Assembly (NCBI RefSeq): GCF_047511655.1
Contig: NC_133387.1
Span: 41,582,853 to 41,646,852, forward strand
DNA: 64,000 nt
Direction: 5' to 3'
Origin: Castor canadensis
Lineage: Eukaryota > Chordata > Mammalia > Rodentia > Castoridae
The notes beneath the pieces were generated by a model, which saw only the letters and a program-made list of their open reading frames with translations, made no database searches and was not told the DNA's origin. Below, in pieces: positions 48,673-60,301 of the stretch (position 1 is its first letter; the number at the start of each line of letters is the position of its first letter). The position numbers and the translations under genes were made by a program.

Positions 48673-50745
48673 CTCACAAGTTGAAATTACCTTCTTACAT
48701 AATTGCACAAATGTGCTATGTTGACTCTTTCATTTTTTATCATAATAAGTTGGCTAGAAGCACATGATAGGTTTTGTATACACTCAGAGATAGGGATTTA
48801 ACAAAGGCATAAGTACCAGGAGATATTAAGTGCAGAGTTGAGAACTGAGAAGTCTAAACGGCCCAGACTAAGAAACTCGAAAACACTCTAGCATGGCTTC
48901 TATCCACTCAAGGCTGTGTCTCTAGGGTGAGGACTATGGGCTGCTTTAACTACTTGCCTGAGAAAGCTCAACATTGCTAAAGAATTTACTGTTTCTTCTA
49001 GCTAAATCCTAGCCATGGGCCCTGACCTCCTTTAAGCAAAGTACTTTGGAAAATGTATAAATCCTTTCTTTGTCCCTTTGAAATATAAATCTTCTACAAT
49101 CCAGGAATGTCTGGTCAGCTTTCTCTTTGACTGGGGCAGCCTTAAGAGTTTGCTGGATTGCCTTACTTAGAGATTTGTGTATTATTGTGACCTCTATTGT
49201 GACCTACTCAGTCCAGCAAAACTAAACTTCAATGAGCACTTAGGGATTGTGTGTTTGTAAAGTGGCTGAGGCACTTCTCTCCCATAATAAGCATGATCCT
49301 GAATTTATTTATTTTAAAATCAATTAACAAAAATTAAAATACCAGGGGACCTGACTCTGTCCCATAGACTCTCCTGGTTAGTGGTTTGACGTACACACTT
49401 TCAGAGGAAAAAAATAGTCTCAGCCTTGCTGGAGAAGACAAACTAAGCAGTGTTGAGTAATACACCATTAACCAGCCTTCTTTAGCCCTCAGGGGGAGTT
49501 CATTCTTTTTTCCTTGAGGCATCAGGATAATCCTGAGCAGAAAACTCCTCCATTCACCCAGCTTAAGCCTGAGGTAGAAAAGCCAGTAAAATACAAGGAA
49601 GATCTGGAATTGGGCTGTATAGGAAGTATGCTTGCCTGACAAAGACACACAAGGCTTTGGGTGTTTATTTGAGCCCTTCTGTTAAAAGGAACCAGAAGTG
49701 ACAATAGTGCCCTCCAGCCCCTCTCCCAGGCCACAGGCCACCAAAGAGCAGGGCCTGCCTCTGGTGGTTTCTAGAAGAAGGATCCTGTTCTGCAGGTATC
49801 TCTCCCATGAGCTCAGAGAGCTAGTTCCTCTTCATGCCTCCCAATACTGTCCCTCCACTCAGCTCCTCAGAGGGTAAATGTGATTTGTAGATCATGATGC
49901 ATTAAACCAAGAGGAAAAAGACATAGAACAGGTGCAGAATGAGTACAGAGCAAGAGGGTTTTGTTAATGGAGGTATTTTGTTTTAATCATTTTAAGGGAA
50001 GCTGGGAGCTATTGTATTTTATAATATACTATATATAAACTATGGGTACTGTGACCTGAAATCTCCCTTTGACATTTTGTCTGTTCATTGAACTGCAGAA
50101 AAAGAAAAGCAAACCTTTACAAACCAGAAAAATATATCTTCCTAGAATGTGTTTAGAATACTTAGAGTTAATCTGTGCCTATCTTTTCTTTTCTCAAAGT
50201 TTTAGAAATAGCCTGATTCTTGATTTTTGTCTATTTAAAAAGTAAGTGGTTAAAGATTCTGTGAGAGCATTTCACGCATAGGTTTGTATCAGCATTAGCG
50301 TCCTGATCAACATGAATTCTGTCATTGTAAAATACGATTCTTAGGCTAAGTAATATTATTCTAAAGCTACAACAGCCCTAAAGTAACATCAAATTCTACA
50401 CTGATTTTTTGACTCCTCTTTTCTATTTTCTGCTATTTGGGCCTAGTTTTCAGTAAGACTCTTTCTTCACGTGTAGACAGTCTCATTTGTATTTTTAACC
50501 CATTAGTGGTTTGGCTCTAAATTTTTCATCTCAACATTGCTCTGGGTGCATTACATCTCAGATTTTGCTCTGAGCATTAGTCATGGAGCTGGGGCTTCCA
50601 GGCGTAGACCTTGTACCTTGCCGCCTTCTCATTCAGGACCTCTGTGGACTGTCCTAGTCTTCATGATTCAGTACCATTTCCACAGCAAGCTTCTCTGACT
50701 CACATGGCCTTTATCATGAGCTTTTCTTTTCTTATTACTAGATTA
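48673..50745. other. Unique sequence, no gene recognised
   Basis: Minus-strand frames at 49334-49648 (104 codons) and 49522-49734 overlap each other in different frames and have no recognised domain. No repeat family was assigned. Confidence 0.5.
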
Positions 50746-50749
50746 TAAT

Positions 50750-51005
50750 ATATATTTTTTCTTTTCTTTTTTAAAGCATTATATTAGCATATATCAGGTG
50801 TACAGGGGGAATTCATTGTGACATTTCCACATATGCTTACATGTATGCTTAAGTTCACCCCCACCATCTCCCTCCCTGTCCCCACTCCCCCACAATTACA
50901 ACAGGTTCCATTGCTTTATTTCACATACATATATAAGTACATCAACCATATTCACCCTCCTTTATCCCCTCCATTCACCATCCCCCTTCTCCCAGGTGCC
51001 CACCC
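50750..51005 (-). mobile_element. L1 3' UTR-like fragment
   Basis: tcaggtgtacagggggaattcattgtgacatttcc, followed by pyrimidine-rich caccatctccctccctgtccccactccccc and catattcaccctcctttatcccctcc. It parallels 18015-18190. It explains the low-complexity Pro/Thr-rich frame at 50818-51141. Confidence 0.55.
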
Positions 51006-51424
51006 AGAGCAGGACCTTTTTTACAATTCTATTATATTTTCAGCTCATTCAGGAGTAAAATGTTTTAATAAAATTATACATGATGAGACAGAAGAGATAT
51101 TCCATAAATTCGGAACTTCTGAGAAAATAAGTTATCTATAATGTACCACCATTCTGCCCACTGTTCCTTTAATCTTCAGAGATAAGTCTTTGTGATTCTG
51201 GTTTGGGAAAAATACCTTCTTCCAAGGGCCCAGCTGTCACTGTGCAGACCCTAACACTCTCTGTCCTTGGCTGATGAGATTTGGGGAACATGTGACTGAA
51301 AAATTAGAATCAGTAGATGCTCACAGGGCTTGTTATACTTCATGTAGAAATTATATGCTGAGGAGTTTCAGAAAAAGAGGTTCACAGAGAGGGAAAGAAG
51401 GAAATAGATCTCTCTTTTTTCTCT

Positions 51425-51755
51425 ATTTTTTTGGCAGTACTGGGATTTGAACACAGGGCCTTCTACCTGCTAGGCTGGCACTTTACAACTTAGGCTATGC
51501 ACTTTTTAAATTTAATTATTTTTTAGATAGGGTTTTGCACTTTCTGCCCATACAAGCCTCAGACCTTGATCATCCTCTCCCCATTCTCTGCATAGCTGAG
51601 ATTACAGTCATGACCCACCACTCCTGCCTTGTCTATTGATATGAAGGTCTCACTAACTTTTTGCCCAGGCTGGCTTTGACCTGTGATGCTCCTGATCTCT
51701 GCCTCCTGAGTAGCTGGGATTACAAGCATGTGCCACCATGTCCAGCCCAAATCCC
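51425..51755 (-). mobile_element. Composite SINE, full, reverse orientation
   Basis: tRNA-like unit in reverse (ggcagtactgggatttgaacacagggcc), one B1-like unit in reverse (tagatagggttttgcac ... atagctgagattacagtcatgac), then a second (gaaggtctcactaactttttgcccaggctgg ... gtagctgggattacaagcatgtgccaccatg). The minus-strand frame at 51559-51750 is SINE sequence. Confidence 0.92.
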
Positions 51756-52142
51756 AAATTGGTATTTTCCCCTCAAATTATGTTTAGTGATTAGAGATGG
51801 TCCATTTTGTTTGATTGATTCTTAAATATTTGTTAATAAATAGGTGCTTTCCATTTCTAGAGTTATATTTCTAGACATTTTAATTATATCCTATTAAAAA
51901 GGAAATAAATAGCTGGAAGACTACAGAGGGCAATGCCTGCTCACTCATCAACTCTCTCCTTATGATTTAAAGAGGCTCAAGGAGATTTTTATTCCTTACA
52001 AATAAACTCTGAGAATTTTCACAATCCTCTTTTTATATTTAAAATTAAGCTTGATTTTTATTTTAAAGATACAGAACTTACGTTTCTTTCTGCTCCTTCT
52101 CCAAGACCCAGTTAAACTGCAGTCCAGAAATAAAGAGGGTAG

Positions 52143-52225
52143 TCTGGGATGTGTCTCAGTGGTAAAGCACTTGCCTGAGTAAAGTGTGTAAAGGCCTGAG
52201 TTCAATCCCCAGCACTGCAAATAAA
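52143..52225 (+). mobile_element. tRNA/ID-like SINE monomer
   Basis: tgggatgtgtctcagtggtaaagcacttgcctgag, gcctgagttcaatccccagcactgc, followed by an A-rich aaataaatacataaat tail. A-box and B-box-like parts are evident. Confidence 0.85.
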
Positions 52226-53194
52226 TACATAAATATAGGATTTAAAAATCACAGGGACGAAGAGAAAAATAGAGGAACTTTGCAACAGTAGGAAATAGTG
52301 ATAAGTGGTAATTGACTTAAGTAAGCAGAGGAAGCTGAGACCCAGGTACCAGCAGAGGGGATGAGGATCAGATACTCCATGAAAATTCAAGAACCAGAGC
52401 CAGCAGGCATTAGGAGACACTAGCATGAAGAATGAAAGTGAAAATGAATGAGCAAGGAACATCACAGTCAGGTGAGCGTCCCTCCAGCTAATGGGAGTTC
52501 ATTCTCTGCTGAACTTTCTCTGGAAAGGCTCCAGACCAAGGGACACCAGTTTCTTCTAAGAACAGAGGGAGACACTCCCTACTGACCACAGGGAATGTGA
52601 GTGAGTGTGTGCGTGAAGAGACCTCCACGACAGCCCTAGCTCCCAACCCCATCATACTGCCTGGAGACACACAATTCCAGGCATGCTTCCTGGAAGAAAT
52701 GGCCAGCTTCACAAAAAACAATCAGAGATCCTAACATCTGGAGGATGTTGCTATCAAAGCCTCTTGCAGGAGCTCAGCAGCCTACCAGCTTCCTACACAT
52801 GCACAGCTGCTAAACCAAATATGTGAGCAGGCAGGCAAAGATTTCCACACGCTTGAACAAACTCCAACATGAAATGGGAGACAGAACAGGAAAAAGAGTA
52901 TTTGGGGGAAAAGGGGAATAAATGGCAATGCAAGATACCCCTTCAGCTAAATGAGTGTGGAGCTGTGTGCATTGACAGGAACATCTGAGTCATCCAGAGC
53001 AGCACATTTGAAGGCCAGAGTCCTTCCTTCGAGGAAGAAGGGAGTTGGGAAATGTGAACTTTGTGAGAGAATGGCTTCATTCATTACATGGGAGAAAAAG
53101 AAACTAATGATTTTAATTGAAGAGCAACTGACTGCCTCAGTCATAGGAAAACGCAATGGGGGGCCTCAAAAAAGTGACTTTGAAAATGACCTGA
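52226..53194. other. Unclassified sequence, no gene recognised
   Basis: About 1 kb of relatively GC-balanced sequence. Frames near 52488 (minus), 52951 (plus) and 52947 (minus) overlap one another and have no motif. Its position directly upstream of an old plus-strand L1 makes L1-related sequence possible. Confidence 0.45.
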
Positions 53195-53945
53195 GAGAAA
53201 AGCAGACAAAAGATTTGAACAAACATTTAGGCAGAAATTATATATAGATGACAAATAGGCACATGCAAAAATGTTCACTGGTCATTACAGAATTGCAAAC
53301 TAAAACTATAAGGGGAAAAACCCTCACATACCCATTTGAATGGCGAAGCACAAAACCAAACCAAACCAACCTGTTGAGGATGTGGCGATGTAGAGCTGTG
53401 GTAGCCCTCGTGCATTGATGGTGAAAGCGTAAAATGTTACAGTCACTTTAGCAAACCTTGGTTACAAAGTTAAATCTACATTTACTCTCTGACCCAGGAA
53501 TCCCACTCATAGGCACACTCAAGAGAAATGAAAATGATGTCCTCAAAAAGATCCTTACATGAATATTTATAGCAACTTTATTTGTACCACTCGAAGGTCT
53601 CTCTGCTGGAGCACGGATAGCAAACTCATACATCTCGTATCACTATTGATACATCTACTGTTCTAAACAGGTACACTACTCAACAATAAAAATGAAAAAT
53701 CTTTGGTATATGTAACAATATGGGGGATTTATTTTAAGTAAAAGAAGCCCCATTCGAAAAGCTACGTACTGTATGATTCCATTTAAACCCTACTGTGAAA
53801 AGAGGATTAATGATTGCCAGAGGTTGTGGGGAGGAGGCATTGACAGCTGGCTACAACAGGACACTAGGGAATTTTGGAGCACGATGCAACTGTTTCCTGT
53901 CTTCTGGTGGTGAGAAATTTGAATTTTGTTGTATCTAAATCATAG
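53195..53945 (+). mobile_element. Old L1 (L1M-like) fragment
   Basis: Order of L1 ORF2 end and 3' UTR: cagacaaaagatttgaacaaac, gaggatgtggcgatgtagagc, tctgacccaggaatcccactcataggc, ttatagcaactttatttgtacc, actgtatgattccattt, gattgccagaggttgtggggagg. Confidence 0.9.
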
Positions 53946-54244
53946 GTTTTAGAAATGAGGGAGAAATGAATGAGGCTTCTGGTTTGGGTAACAACTGGAG
54001 AGCGATATCGCTGAGGGTAATAGGAAAGTGTGACCAAGCGGCAGACAAGCAAGCCTAACACGAAACAAGACAGTTTCTGCCTCTGCAAGGAGAGTTGAAG
54101 TGGGCAAGGTGGTGGAACTTCTGCTGCTGACCGCCCCATTGTATGAATGCACCAGAGGACATGTGTCCATTTGCCAGCTGAACATTTGCATTATTTTCAG
54201 GTTTTGACTACTAAATAAAGTCTCTAGCATCATTTATGTCTCTC

Positions 54245-54360
54245 CTCAAAGATCTGGAGGACCCGTGTTCTGCATAATTGACAGAGTAGATTTCCTGAAA
54301 TGCAAATGTAATCATGCTATCCCCTGATTAAAATTCTCCACTGGTTTCTTATTGCCTGCA
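54245..54360 (+). mobile_element. L2 LINE fragment
   Basis: cctgaaatgcaaatgtaatcatgctatcccctgattaaaattctccactggtttcttattgcctgc is a classic L2 3' segment. It may continue at 54775-54905 after the MER5 and L1-like pieces. Confidence 0.8.
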
Positions 54361-54364
54361 GTAG

Positions 54365-54505
54365 TGATTCTGCACAGTCACTGCATGCTAGAGTCACCTG
54401 GAGCATGTGACAAGGTGTGGGACGCTCAGCCCACCTCCTGACTTAACTCACCAGAGGATGGAGCCTGAGTATCAGTGTTTTAAAAGATGCCCATGTGGTT
54501 TTAAC
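54365..54505 (+). mobile_element. MER5-type hAT MITE
   Basis: gattctgcacagtcactgcatgctagagtcacctggagc, ctcagcccacctcctgacttaa, gatggagcctgagtatcagtg, ttttaaaagatgcccatgtgg follow MER5A. It inserted next to or into the L2. Confidence 0.8.
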
Positions 54506-54534
54506 TTTTAAGGCTTATATTTTTTGCAAGCAGC

Positions 54535-54760
54535 ACTATTAAAATATAATTCATATATTGTGCAATTTATCCATTTAAAGTGTATAAGTCAATGGTTTTC
54601 AGTATACTCCGTCATTGATTCTTTTAACTTGTGATAAAAAATATATAACATAAAATTTGTGATTTTAACCCGTTATGTATACAGTTTGGCAGCATTAATG
54701 CTGCCAAATTTACAATTTACAATGCTGCACATCCACCACAGCTATTTCCTCAGCTGCATG
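54535..54760 (-). mobile_element. Old L1-derived repeat, two tandem-like units
   Basis: aaatataattcatatattgtgcaatttatccatttaaagtgtataagtcaatggttttcagtat is followed by a second diverged version (ataaaaaatatataacataaaatttgtgattttaacc ... tatacagtttggcagcatt). Both resemble the same region of an old L1 (aaagtgtacaattcagtgg-type). A 24-bp palindrome lies in the second unit. Confidence 0.6.
54685..54708. repeat. 24-bp perfect palindrome
   Basis: tttggcagcatt followed directly by its reverse complement aatgctgccaaa, with no spacer. Confidence 0.98.
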
Positions 54761-54909
54761 TGATTTTAACGTTTCCAATTCTGCAGATGTAAATCCAAGT
54801 GCCTTGGCAAAACCCAAAACCTTTCACCAGAAGGTCTTGGCCTACCTGCACTTGGTTTGCCCTGTACTTTCCTGGATCCAGACATGCTCAATAGGCTTTA
54901 ACCTTTGAA

Positions 54910-55274
54910 AACTCTTTATACTTGCTAAGGCCATTTTGTTTCTTTGAAAAACTACTTACACTACTACTTCTGATAAAATTGCATGCCTTCAAAGGCAGAC
55001 TAAAATATTATTTTTGAGTTATTTAATCATGACAATTTTATACATTTATATATACATATATGTACTGATTTTATATATATACATAATATAATCTCTAATC
55101 TTTATTAAAAACCTGCTTAAGGTTTTGAGTAAGCCTCATCACTACCTCACTACTCATTTTCTTTGGGTTCTGAGCCAGGTGAGATGCACACAGAGAAGTC
55201 AATTAGATCTTTAAAGTATGACATTGGTCTGTTGCAAATGAAGCTGGACTTTAACTTGAAAATGGGCTGTAAGC
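54910..55274. other. Unique AT-rich sequence
   Basis: No gene or sure repeat. Contains an interrupted TA-rich stretch at about 55038-55100. Confidence 0.5.
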
Positions 55275-55612
55275 TTTACACTTGTGACTCATGCCTGTAG
55301 TCCTAGCTACCTAGGAGGCTGAGATTGAGAGGATTGAGTCTCAAGGCCAACCTAGGCAAAAAGTTAGCGAGACCCTATCTCAACAGAAAAAAAAAAGCTG
55401 GGCATGGTGGCACATACCTGTCATCCCAGCTACGTTGGGAAGCATAAAACAGGAAGACTGAGGTACATGCCACCCTGGGCAAAAAGCAAGACTCTATCTC
55501 CAAAATATACAGAGCAAAAAGTGGTGGAGGTATGGTTCAAGTGACAGAACACCTTCCTTACAAACTTTGAAGCCCTGAGTTCAAACCCCAGCACTGCCAA
55601 AAGAAAAAAGAA
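55275..55612 (+). mobile_element. Composite SINE, full
   Basis: B1-like unit 1 (cacttgtgactcatgcctgtagtcctagctac ... accctatctcaacagaaaaaaaaaa), B1-like unit 2 (gctgggcatggtggcacatacctgtc ... gactctatctcc), tRNA-like unit (ggtggaggtatggttcaagtgac ... gttcaaaccccagcactgcc). Confidence 0.93.
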
Positions 55613-55690
55613 AGAAAGAAAAATGGAAAGAAGGAAGAAAGGGAGAGAGGGAGGAAGGGAGGAGAAAGAAAGAAAGAAGAAAGAAGTGGG
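55604..55690. repeat. Purine-rich SINE tail expansion
   Basis: GAAA, GAAG, GGGA and AGAA units in an all-purine tract of about 80 bp growing from the SINE tail. Confidence 0.85.
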
Positions 55691-56079
55691 CTTTATACTA
55701 TTATGTTACTGAATTGCAGTGGCTGACTCACCTGGGTTCAGGTATGAGGTTGTGTAGCAGAGAAGTGAAGCAAGAGGTGTGAAACACAGTAATCCAGTAA
55801 GTCACAACTACAATGGCTGCAGCTAAAGAGAAGCAAAGAAAGCAGCACTATCCAATTATTCCCTAAGACTGTAGGAGGTTTGACAAAGTCCTTAAGGACT
55901 AAGGCAGAAGCAATTGGTAAAGAATAAGGAGCCTGCCTTGCAATGAATATTGATGAGAAATCTAGATATTCATAGAAAAAAGAAAAAAGTTGGGCTTTTA
56001 CCTTACACCATGTAAAACAACTAAAAATGAACAAAATATCTAAATGCAACAGTTTTAATAGTTTTTATATTAAAAATAG
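55691..56079. other. Unique sequence, no gene recognised
   Basis: A minus-strand frame of 103 codons (55738-56049) is Ser/Leu/Phe rich. I see no domain, signal or splice border. Confidence 0.45.
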
Positions 56080-56182
56080 AGCTGGGCATGGTGGTACACA
56101 CTTGTAATCCCAGTACTGTGGAGGTAGAGGCAGTAGCCTGGGCTACATAACAAAAACCTGTCTCAAAAACAAACAAACAAAA
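56080..56182 (+). mobile_element. B1-like SINE monomer
   Basis: gagctgggcatggtggtacacacttgtaatcccagtactgtggagg, then gtagcctgggctacataac and ctgtctcaaaaac with an A-rich (aaac) tail. Slightly shortened in the middle. Confidence 0.9.
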
Positions 56183-56889
56183 AACAAGCAAATGAGTCAC
56201 TGATTTCTCAGCACTAGAAATGCAATTGGAAATGATGCCATACAGAGTCAGAAGTAATTAGGAGGTGTGAGTTGATTCTTCTTCAACCTCTTCTCCTTTT
56301 CCCACTGCTCTCAGCAAAGAACACGCCAATGGTGAAGATGCAATATGAACATGTGAGACCATAAGACAGCTCTCTAAGAACTGCCAAAAAGAGACACCTG
56401 TTCTATCTCAGCAGTGATAGAGAATGAGATGTATATTTTTGTTGGTTTGAGCCACTGAGATTTTTTGGATTGTTTTCACAGCACATGCTAATCTATCTTG
56501 ACTAATACACTCATGAAGAATTCACTCATCGTATTATTCAGCTGTTTTCTTGTGCTATATAAATGAAAAGAGGATATGGAGCTCTATGGGAGATTCTGCA
56601 TTTTAAAGGGAATGGCATGGACAGCTTGATTTTGGAGGAGACTAAGAAAAATGCAGGTGTGAAAGAAAGGTTCTGAACAGAAATTTTTCCCTAGGGAAAG
56701 TATACTGAGCTGGGATGAAAGAAGCTCAGATGTCTAGAGATGCTGAAGGCAAGCATTCTACTAAAACACTTTCTGTAAGACTATTCCTGACTGTCAGAAC
56801 TAGATACAATTAAATATAAATCCCCAATCAATGCATGCCAAAAAGACATAGTCTTTAACAAAAAATTCCCTAGGAGAAAGAATCCTAAC
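56183..56889. other. Unique sequence, no gene recognised
   Basis: Nothing assignable. No long frames. Confidence 0.5.
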
Positions 56890-57140
56890 CCTGAGCAGAT
56901 GTTCCACTTGTTAATTTAATTTTTACTAACAAGATAACAGTTTTGAAGGCATGGCTGAATGTACCAGTTTTGTCCCTTGTTAGTTTAATCAGAAAGCTAT
57001 CTCGGTTCAATAATTCTCTGGGGATTGGAATGTGTTCTTCATGATTTGCAGCTCTGATTAGTTCGATTTTTCTGCCTAAGGTGTAAAAATGCGAATATGA
57101 ACTGTGAATCTGTGTAATTTCTGCTTCTTATATAATCACC
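56890..57140. promoter_or_regulatory. Candidate conserved noncoding block
   Basis: Repeat-free 250 bp with ttaatttaattttta, ttagtttaatcag, ctctgattag words, plus CpGs in ctcggttc, gttcgatt and atgcgaat. Closed in all frames. It is enhancer-like in texture only. Confidence 0.28.
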
Positions 57141-58199
57141 ATTAAAAAAATCAAAACAAATATCTTCTTTCGAGTCTCACTAAAAATGCACTCTGAAGTG
57201 CATGAGACAGAATGTACTGTTATCCAATCTTCCACTGTCAAATTACCTACTGCCTGCCACACATTATTAAAAACAAAGCAAAATGTGTGTCCTCCATAGA
57301 AAAATGTTTATTAAATATATCCAATCACAAATTAATTGGTAAGAACAGAAAAACAGATATATTAAAAAGGATAGTAGTCTGGGATCTGCTTAAAGATCAT
57401 CCAGTAGAAACAGGAAAAAGAAGATAGGTAAATAAAACAGGCCTGCCCCCCCAAAAAAAACAATTGCTGAATCTCACTTCTTGGGAATTCATTACACTCT
57501 CTAGTTTTGTGTATTGTGAAATTGTTGATAATAATAAATAAGAAATGGTAGAGAGATTGTGAACTTATAGAGAAAAAAAACCCTTCAAATATATCCACAG
57601 TTCAAGGACATAGCTTACAGAATTAGATTCCTTAATCAAAGAATTTCATTGCCTAATGTCAAAAATAATAATGATATTTTGCAAATAATAGGTTTCCTTC
57701 TTCAGAGCTCCACTACATGTTATTTCTTCATGGAACACAGAATGACAGGCTCCTGCAGGGGTGATTACCTCTTTCTGATCGTTAGGTACTACTTAAAAAG
57801 CCACCTTGCTCACTGGTTTGAAATCTGAATGTCCCCACAGAGTGTATCTATCTTTAAAAGCACCAATAATCTTACAAATTAGATTCAATACTAATTGTAA
57901 TCTTTCAAATTAGATTCAGTGTTAAAAATAATAGTTGGAACTGAGCTGCATGATGAAGATACATTTTTTGCTTCTAATATATCCACTAGGAAGGTTAATA
58001 TATTCAGATTTACACATATCTTTAATACAATTATGCATTGTTGCTAGAAACCATATCTTTCTTTGTGTTTGAAACAACACAGATGTGAAAATGGTGATTA
58101 TTTTTACTCCACTGCCAGTATCAGTATAAGCAGAGTACATCATATTTTCTAGTGTGAGATACTAACCATCTGTAGGTGTAAATGAAAGATGTAAACTAA
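57141..58199. other. Unique AT-rich sequence
   Basis: A 22-bp word (aatctt-caaattagattca type) occurs at about 57868 and again at 57899, a diverged 31-bp-period tandem pair. Open frames near 57212, 57362 and 57922 are short and unrecognised. Confidence 0.5.
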
Positions 58200-58930
58200 G
58201 AGACACAAGTGAACCTTTCAAACATCAATGTGATGTTGGCTGTGTTATTATGAGCCTAATGAAATCCAGTGCACACCAGAACACATAGGCGTCATGCTGG
58301 GAAACCAATGATCTAGCTCTCATCCTGACTGCAGGGCAAAGAATATCTCATCAAAGCTATAAATTTCGAGTGTGTTCCCAAATTTAAAGTCCTTAAGGAA
58401 AATGGCTTTCATGGCTCAACAGTTTTAAAGGGTTTCTCTTACTTGACTTTGTAACTGGGAAATTAATAGTTTTTCTAAAACAAATCAGAGTTATACTGCT
58501 GCTGATAGCACTTAACTTTCTTTCCAGATAACAAAGCCATGGACTCCACATTGAATTCACCATGGGGAGAAATTTATTACCTGCTCTGATTGCTCAGGAT
58601 GGTCTGTGATGGAGAAGAAATTTGCTCATTCGTGGCTATGTAAAAAGTTGTTTTCTTGAGATAATGTGCAGTGGAGTAGTTTTCTAATCAACTTTCTCCA
58701 TTCAGAGCAAATCTTATTTAGCTCAATATCAGGAATATTTGCTGCAGTTCCAAGCAATGTTAGCACCCAACCAATAGAAATAGGTAGAGGTCTCAGGAAC
58801 CCTAGGCACTGTGGAAATGTCAAAGCAATTAATTGAATTCATTTCTTCTTTTTCAATAAGCTTTGGAATAAATCTGATGTAGCCATGTGAGAGATGCATC
58901 TCTTTTTTTGTGTTGTACACTTTCAATCTA
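58200..58930. promoter_or_regulatory. Candidate conserved noncoding block
   Basis: About 700 bp without repeats. Contains gttattatgagcctaatg, gctataaatttcgagtg, gcaattaattgaattc and an acceptor-like actttctttccag at 58514-58526 with no matching donor or frame. Two minus-strand 65-codon frames (58626-58823, 58729-58926) lie here, unrecognised. Confidence 0.28.
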
Positions 58931-59330
58931 AAGACAGTTTGTTACATCTGGGGAAAAGGAGACAAATTATAGTGGATGTAGGAGAATATAGATGTATCAA
59001 ATATTCCAATTGATTAAGCACAGAGGAAAATCATTAGTGATTGTTTTGCAGAAAGAATACATATACACAACATGAATAATAGCTATTTTTCAAAAATTAT
59101 TAGAGAAACAAAATTACCTAGACTCACCTCATTTCATCTGTATGATCAGAATGTTACAAATGAAAAATCACTATGACATGGTGTGTAAGGAAACACAACT
59201 CAAATCAGTCTCAGATATTTAAAAATTGGGCTGCTGGGTGCACACCACTGCTTTCCCTTTCATTCAAACTTTCTGATCGAAAGAAAATGGATAGAATTTA
59301 CTAGCAGATATAGTCACAATGTAAATTTTT
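58931..59330. other. Unique AT-rich sequence
   Basis: No gene or repeat recognised. Confidence 0.5.
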
Positions 59331-59334
59331 ATTT

Positions 59335-59745
59335 TTTGGTGGTATTGGGGTTTGAATTCAGGGCTTTATGCTTCCTAGGTAGGCACTATACTGTGTGAGA
59401 CACAATTTTTGCTCTGGTAAATTTGGAGAGAGGGTTTTGCTCTTGGCCAGGTCAGCCTGGATTGCAGTCCTCCTGTTGTATGCTTCCCATGGTACTTGGG
59501 ATGACAGGTGCAAGCCACCTTATGCAAACTTTATACCCACACTGGCCTAGAACTGTGATCCTCCTGATCTCAGCCTCCTGAGTAGTTTGGGATGACAAGT
59601 GCAAGCCACCATGTCCAACTATTGATTGACATGGGGTTTCATGAACGTTTTGTCCAGGCTGTCCTCAAACTGCAACCCTCCCGATATCAGCCTCCCAACT
59701 AGCTAGAATTATAGGAAAGAGCCACTGACACCCAGCTAAATATAT
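59335..59745 (-). mobile_element. Extended composite SINE: tRNA-like unit plus three B1-like units
   Basis: Reverse orientation. tRNA-like unit (ggtggtattggggtttgaattcagggc), then three B1-like segments, each with the gggatgacaggtgcaagcc / gggatgacaagtgcaagcc / agaattataggaaagagcc landmark at about 59498, 59588 and 59703. Other composites here have only two B1-like units. The middle unit is partial, beginning around cccacactggcctagaac. Confidence 0.85.
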
Positions 59746-60069
59746 TTTTAACTGAAAAGTTCATTAAAAAAATTCCTAAAACTGAACATGAAATCTTTTA
59801 AAAAGCTTTAATTACAATGAAAGTTTTCAAATAAGGTATACTGACATTTTTTTAAGTGTCACATTTATAAATTTTTTATATTTCAATCTATTTTTAGTCT
59901 TTCATTAGCATTTTTGTAGACTGATTATTTCTAAATTTTATACTGTTTTACAGATATAAGGATGACACCCTAATTTTGTGACCCATACTGTACAGATTAG
60001 TATGACAAATATTCCTGAAAAGAATAGGCAGTATGAACTGTGACTTTTATTTAAAGAAAAAGATAATTG

Positions 60070-60300
60070 GCTCATATTTGGAGCTATTATGAATAAAGAT
60101 GTTAAAAATATCCATGTATAAAGCTTTGTATAAGCATCATTTGTTTTTCATTTCTCTTGTCATTATTAGATCACAAACTAAGGCTATATTTAACTTCATA
60201 AAAGATCGCCAAATCCTTTTCCAAAATGATGTACTATTTTGTATTTCTGCCAACAATCTTAGACTCCCAGTTGCTTTATAACCTGGTTAATATTTCAGTA
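60070..60300 (-). mobile_element. Old L1 fragment
   Basis: Reverse L1 order: ggagctattatgaataaagatg, ttttcatttctcttgtc, ccaaatccttttccaaaatgatg, ttctgccaacaatctt. It continues at 60890 after an inserted block. Confidence 0.65.
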
Positions 60301-60301
60301 T

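Noticed and set aside
50818-51141. 107-codon Pro/Thr-rich plus frame
   Set aside because: Falls in pyrimidine-rich L1 3' UTR-like sequence.
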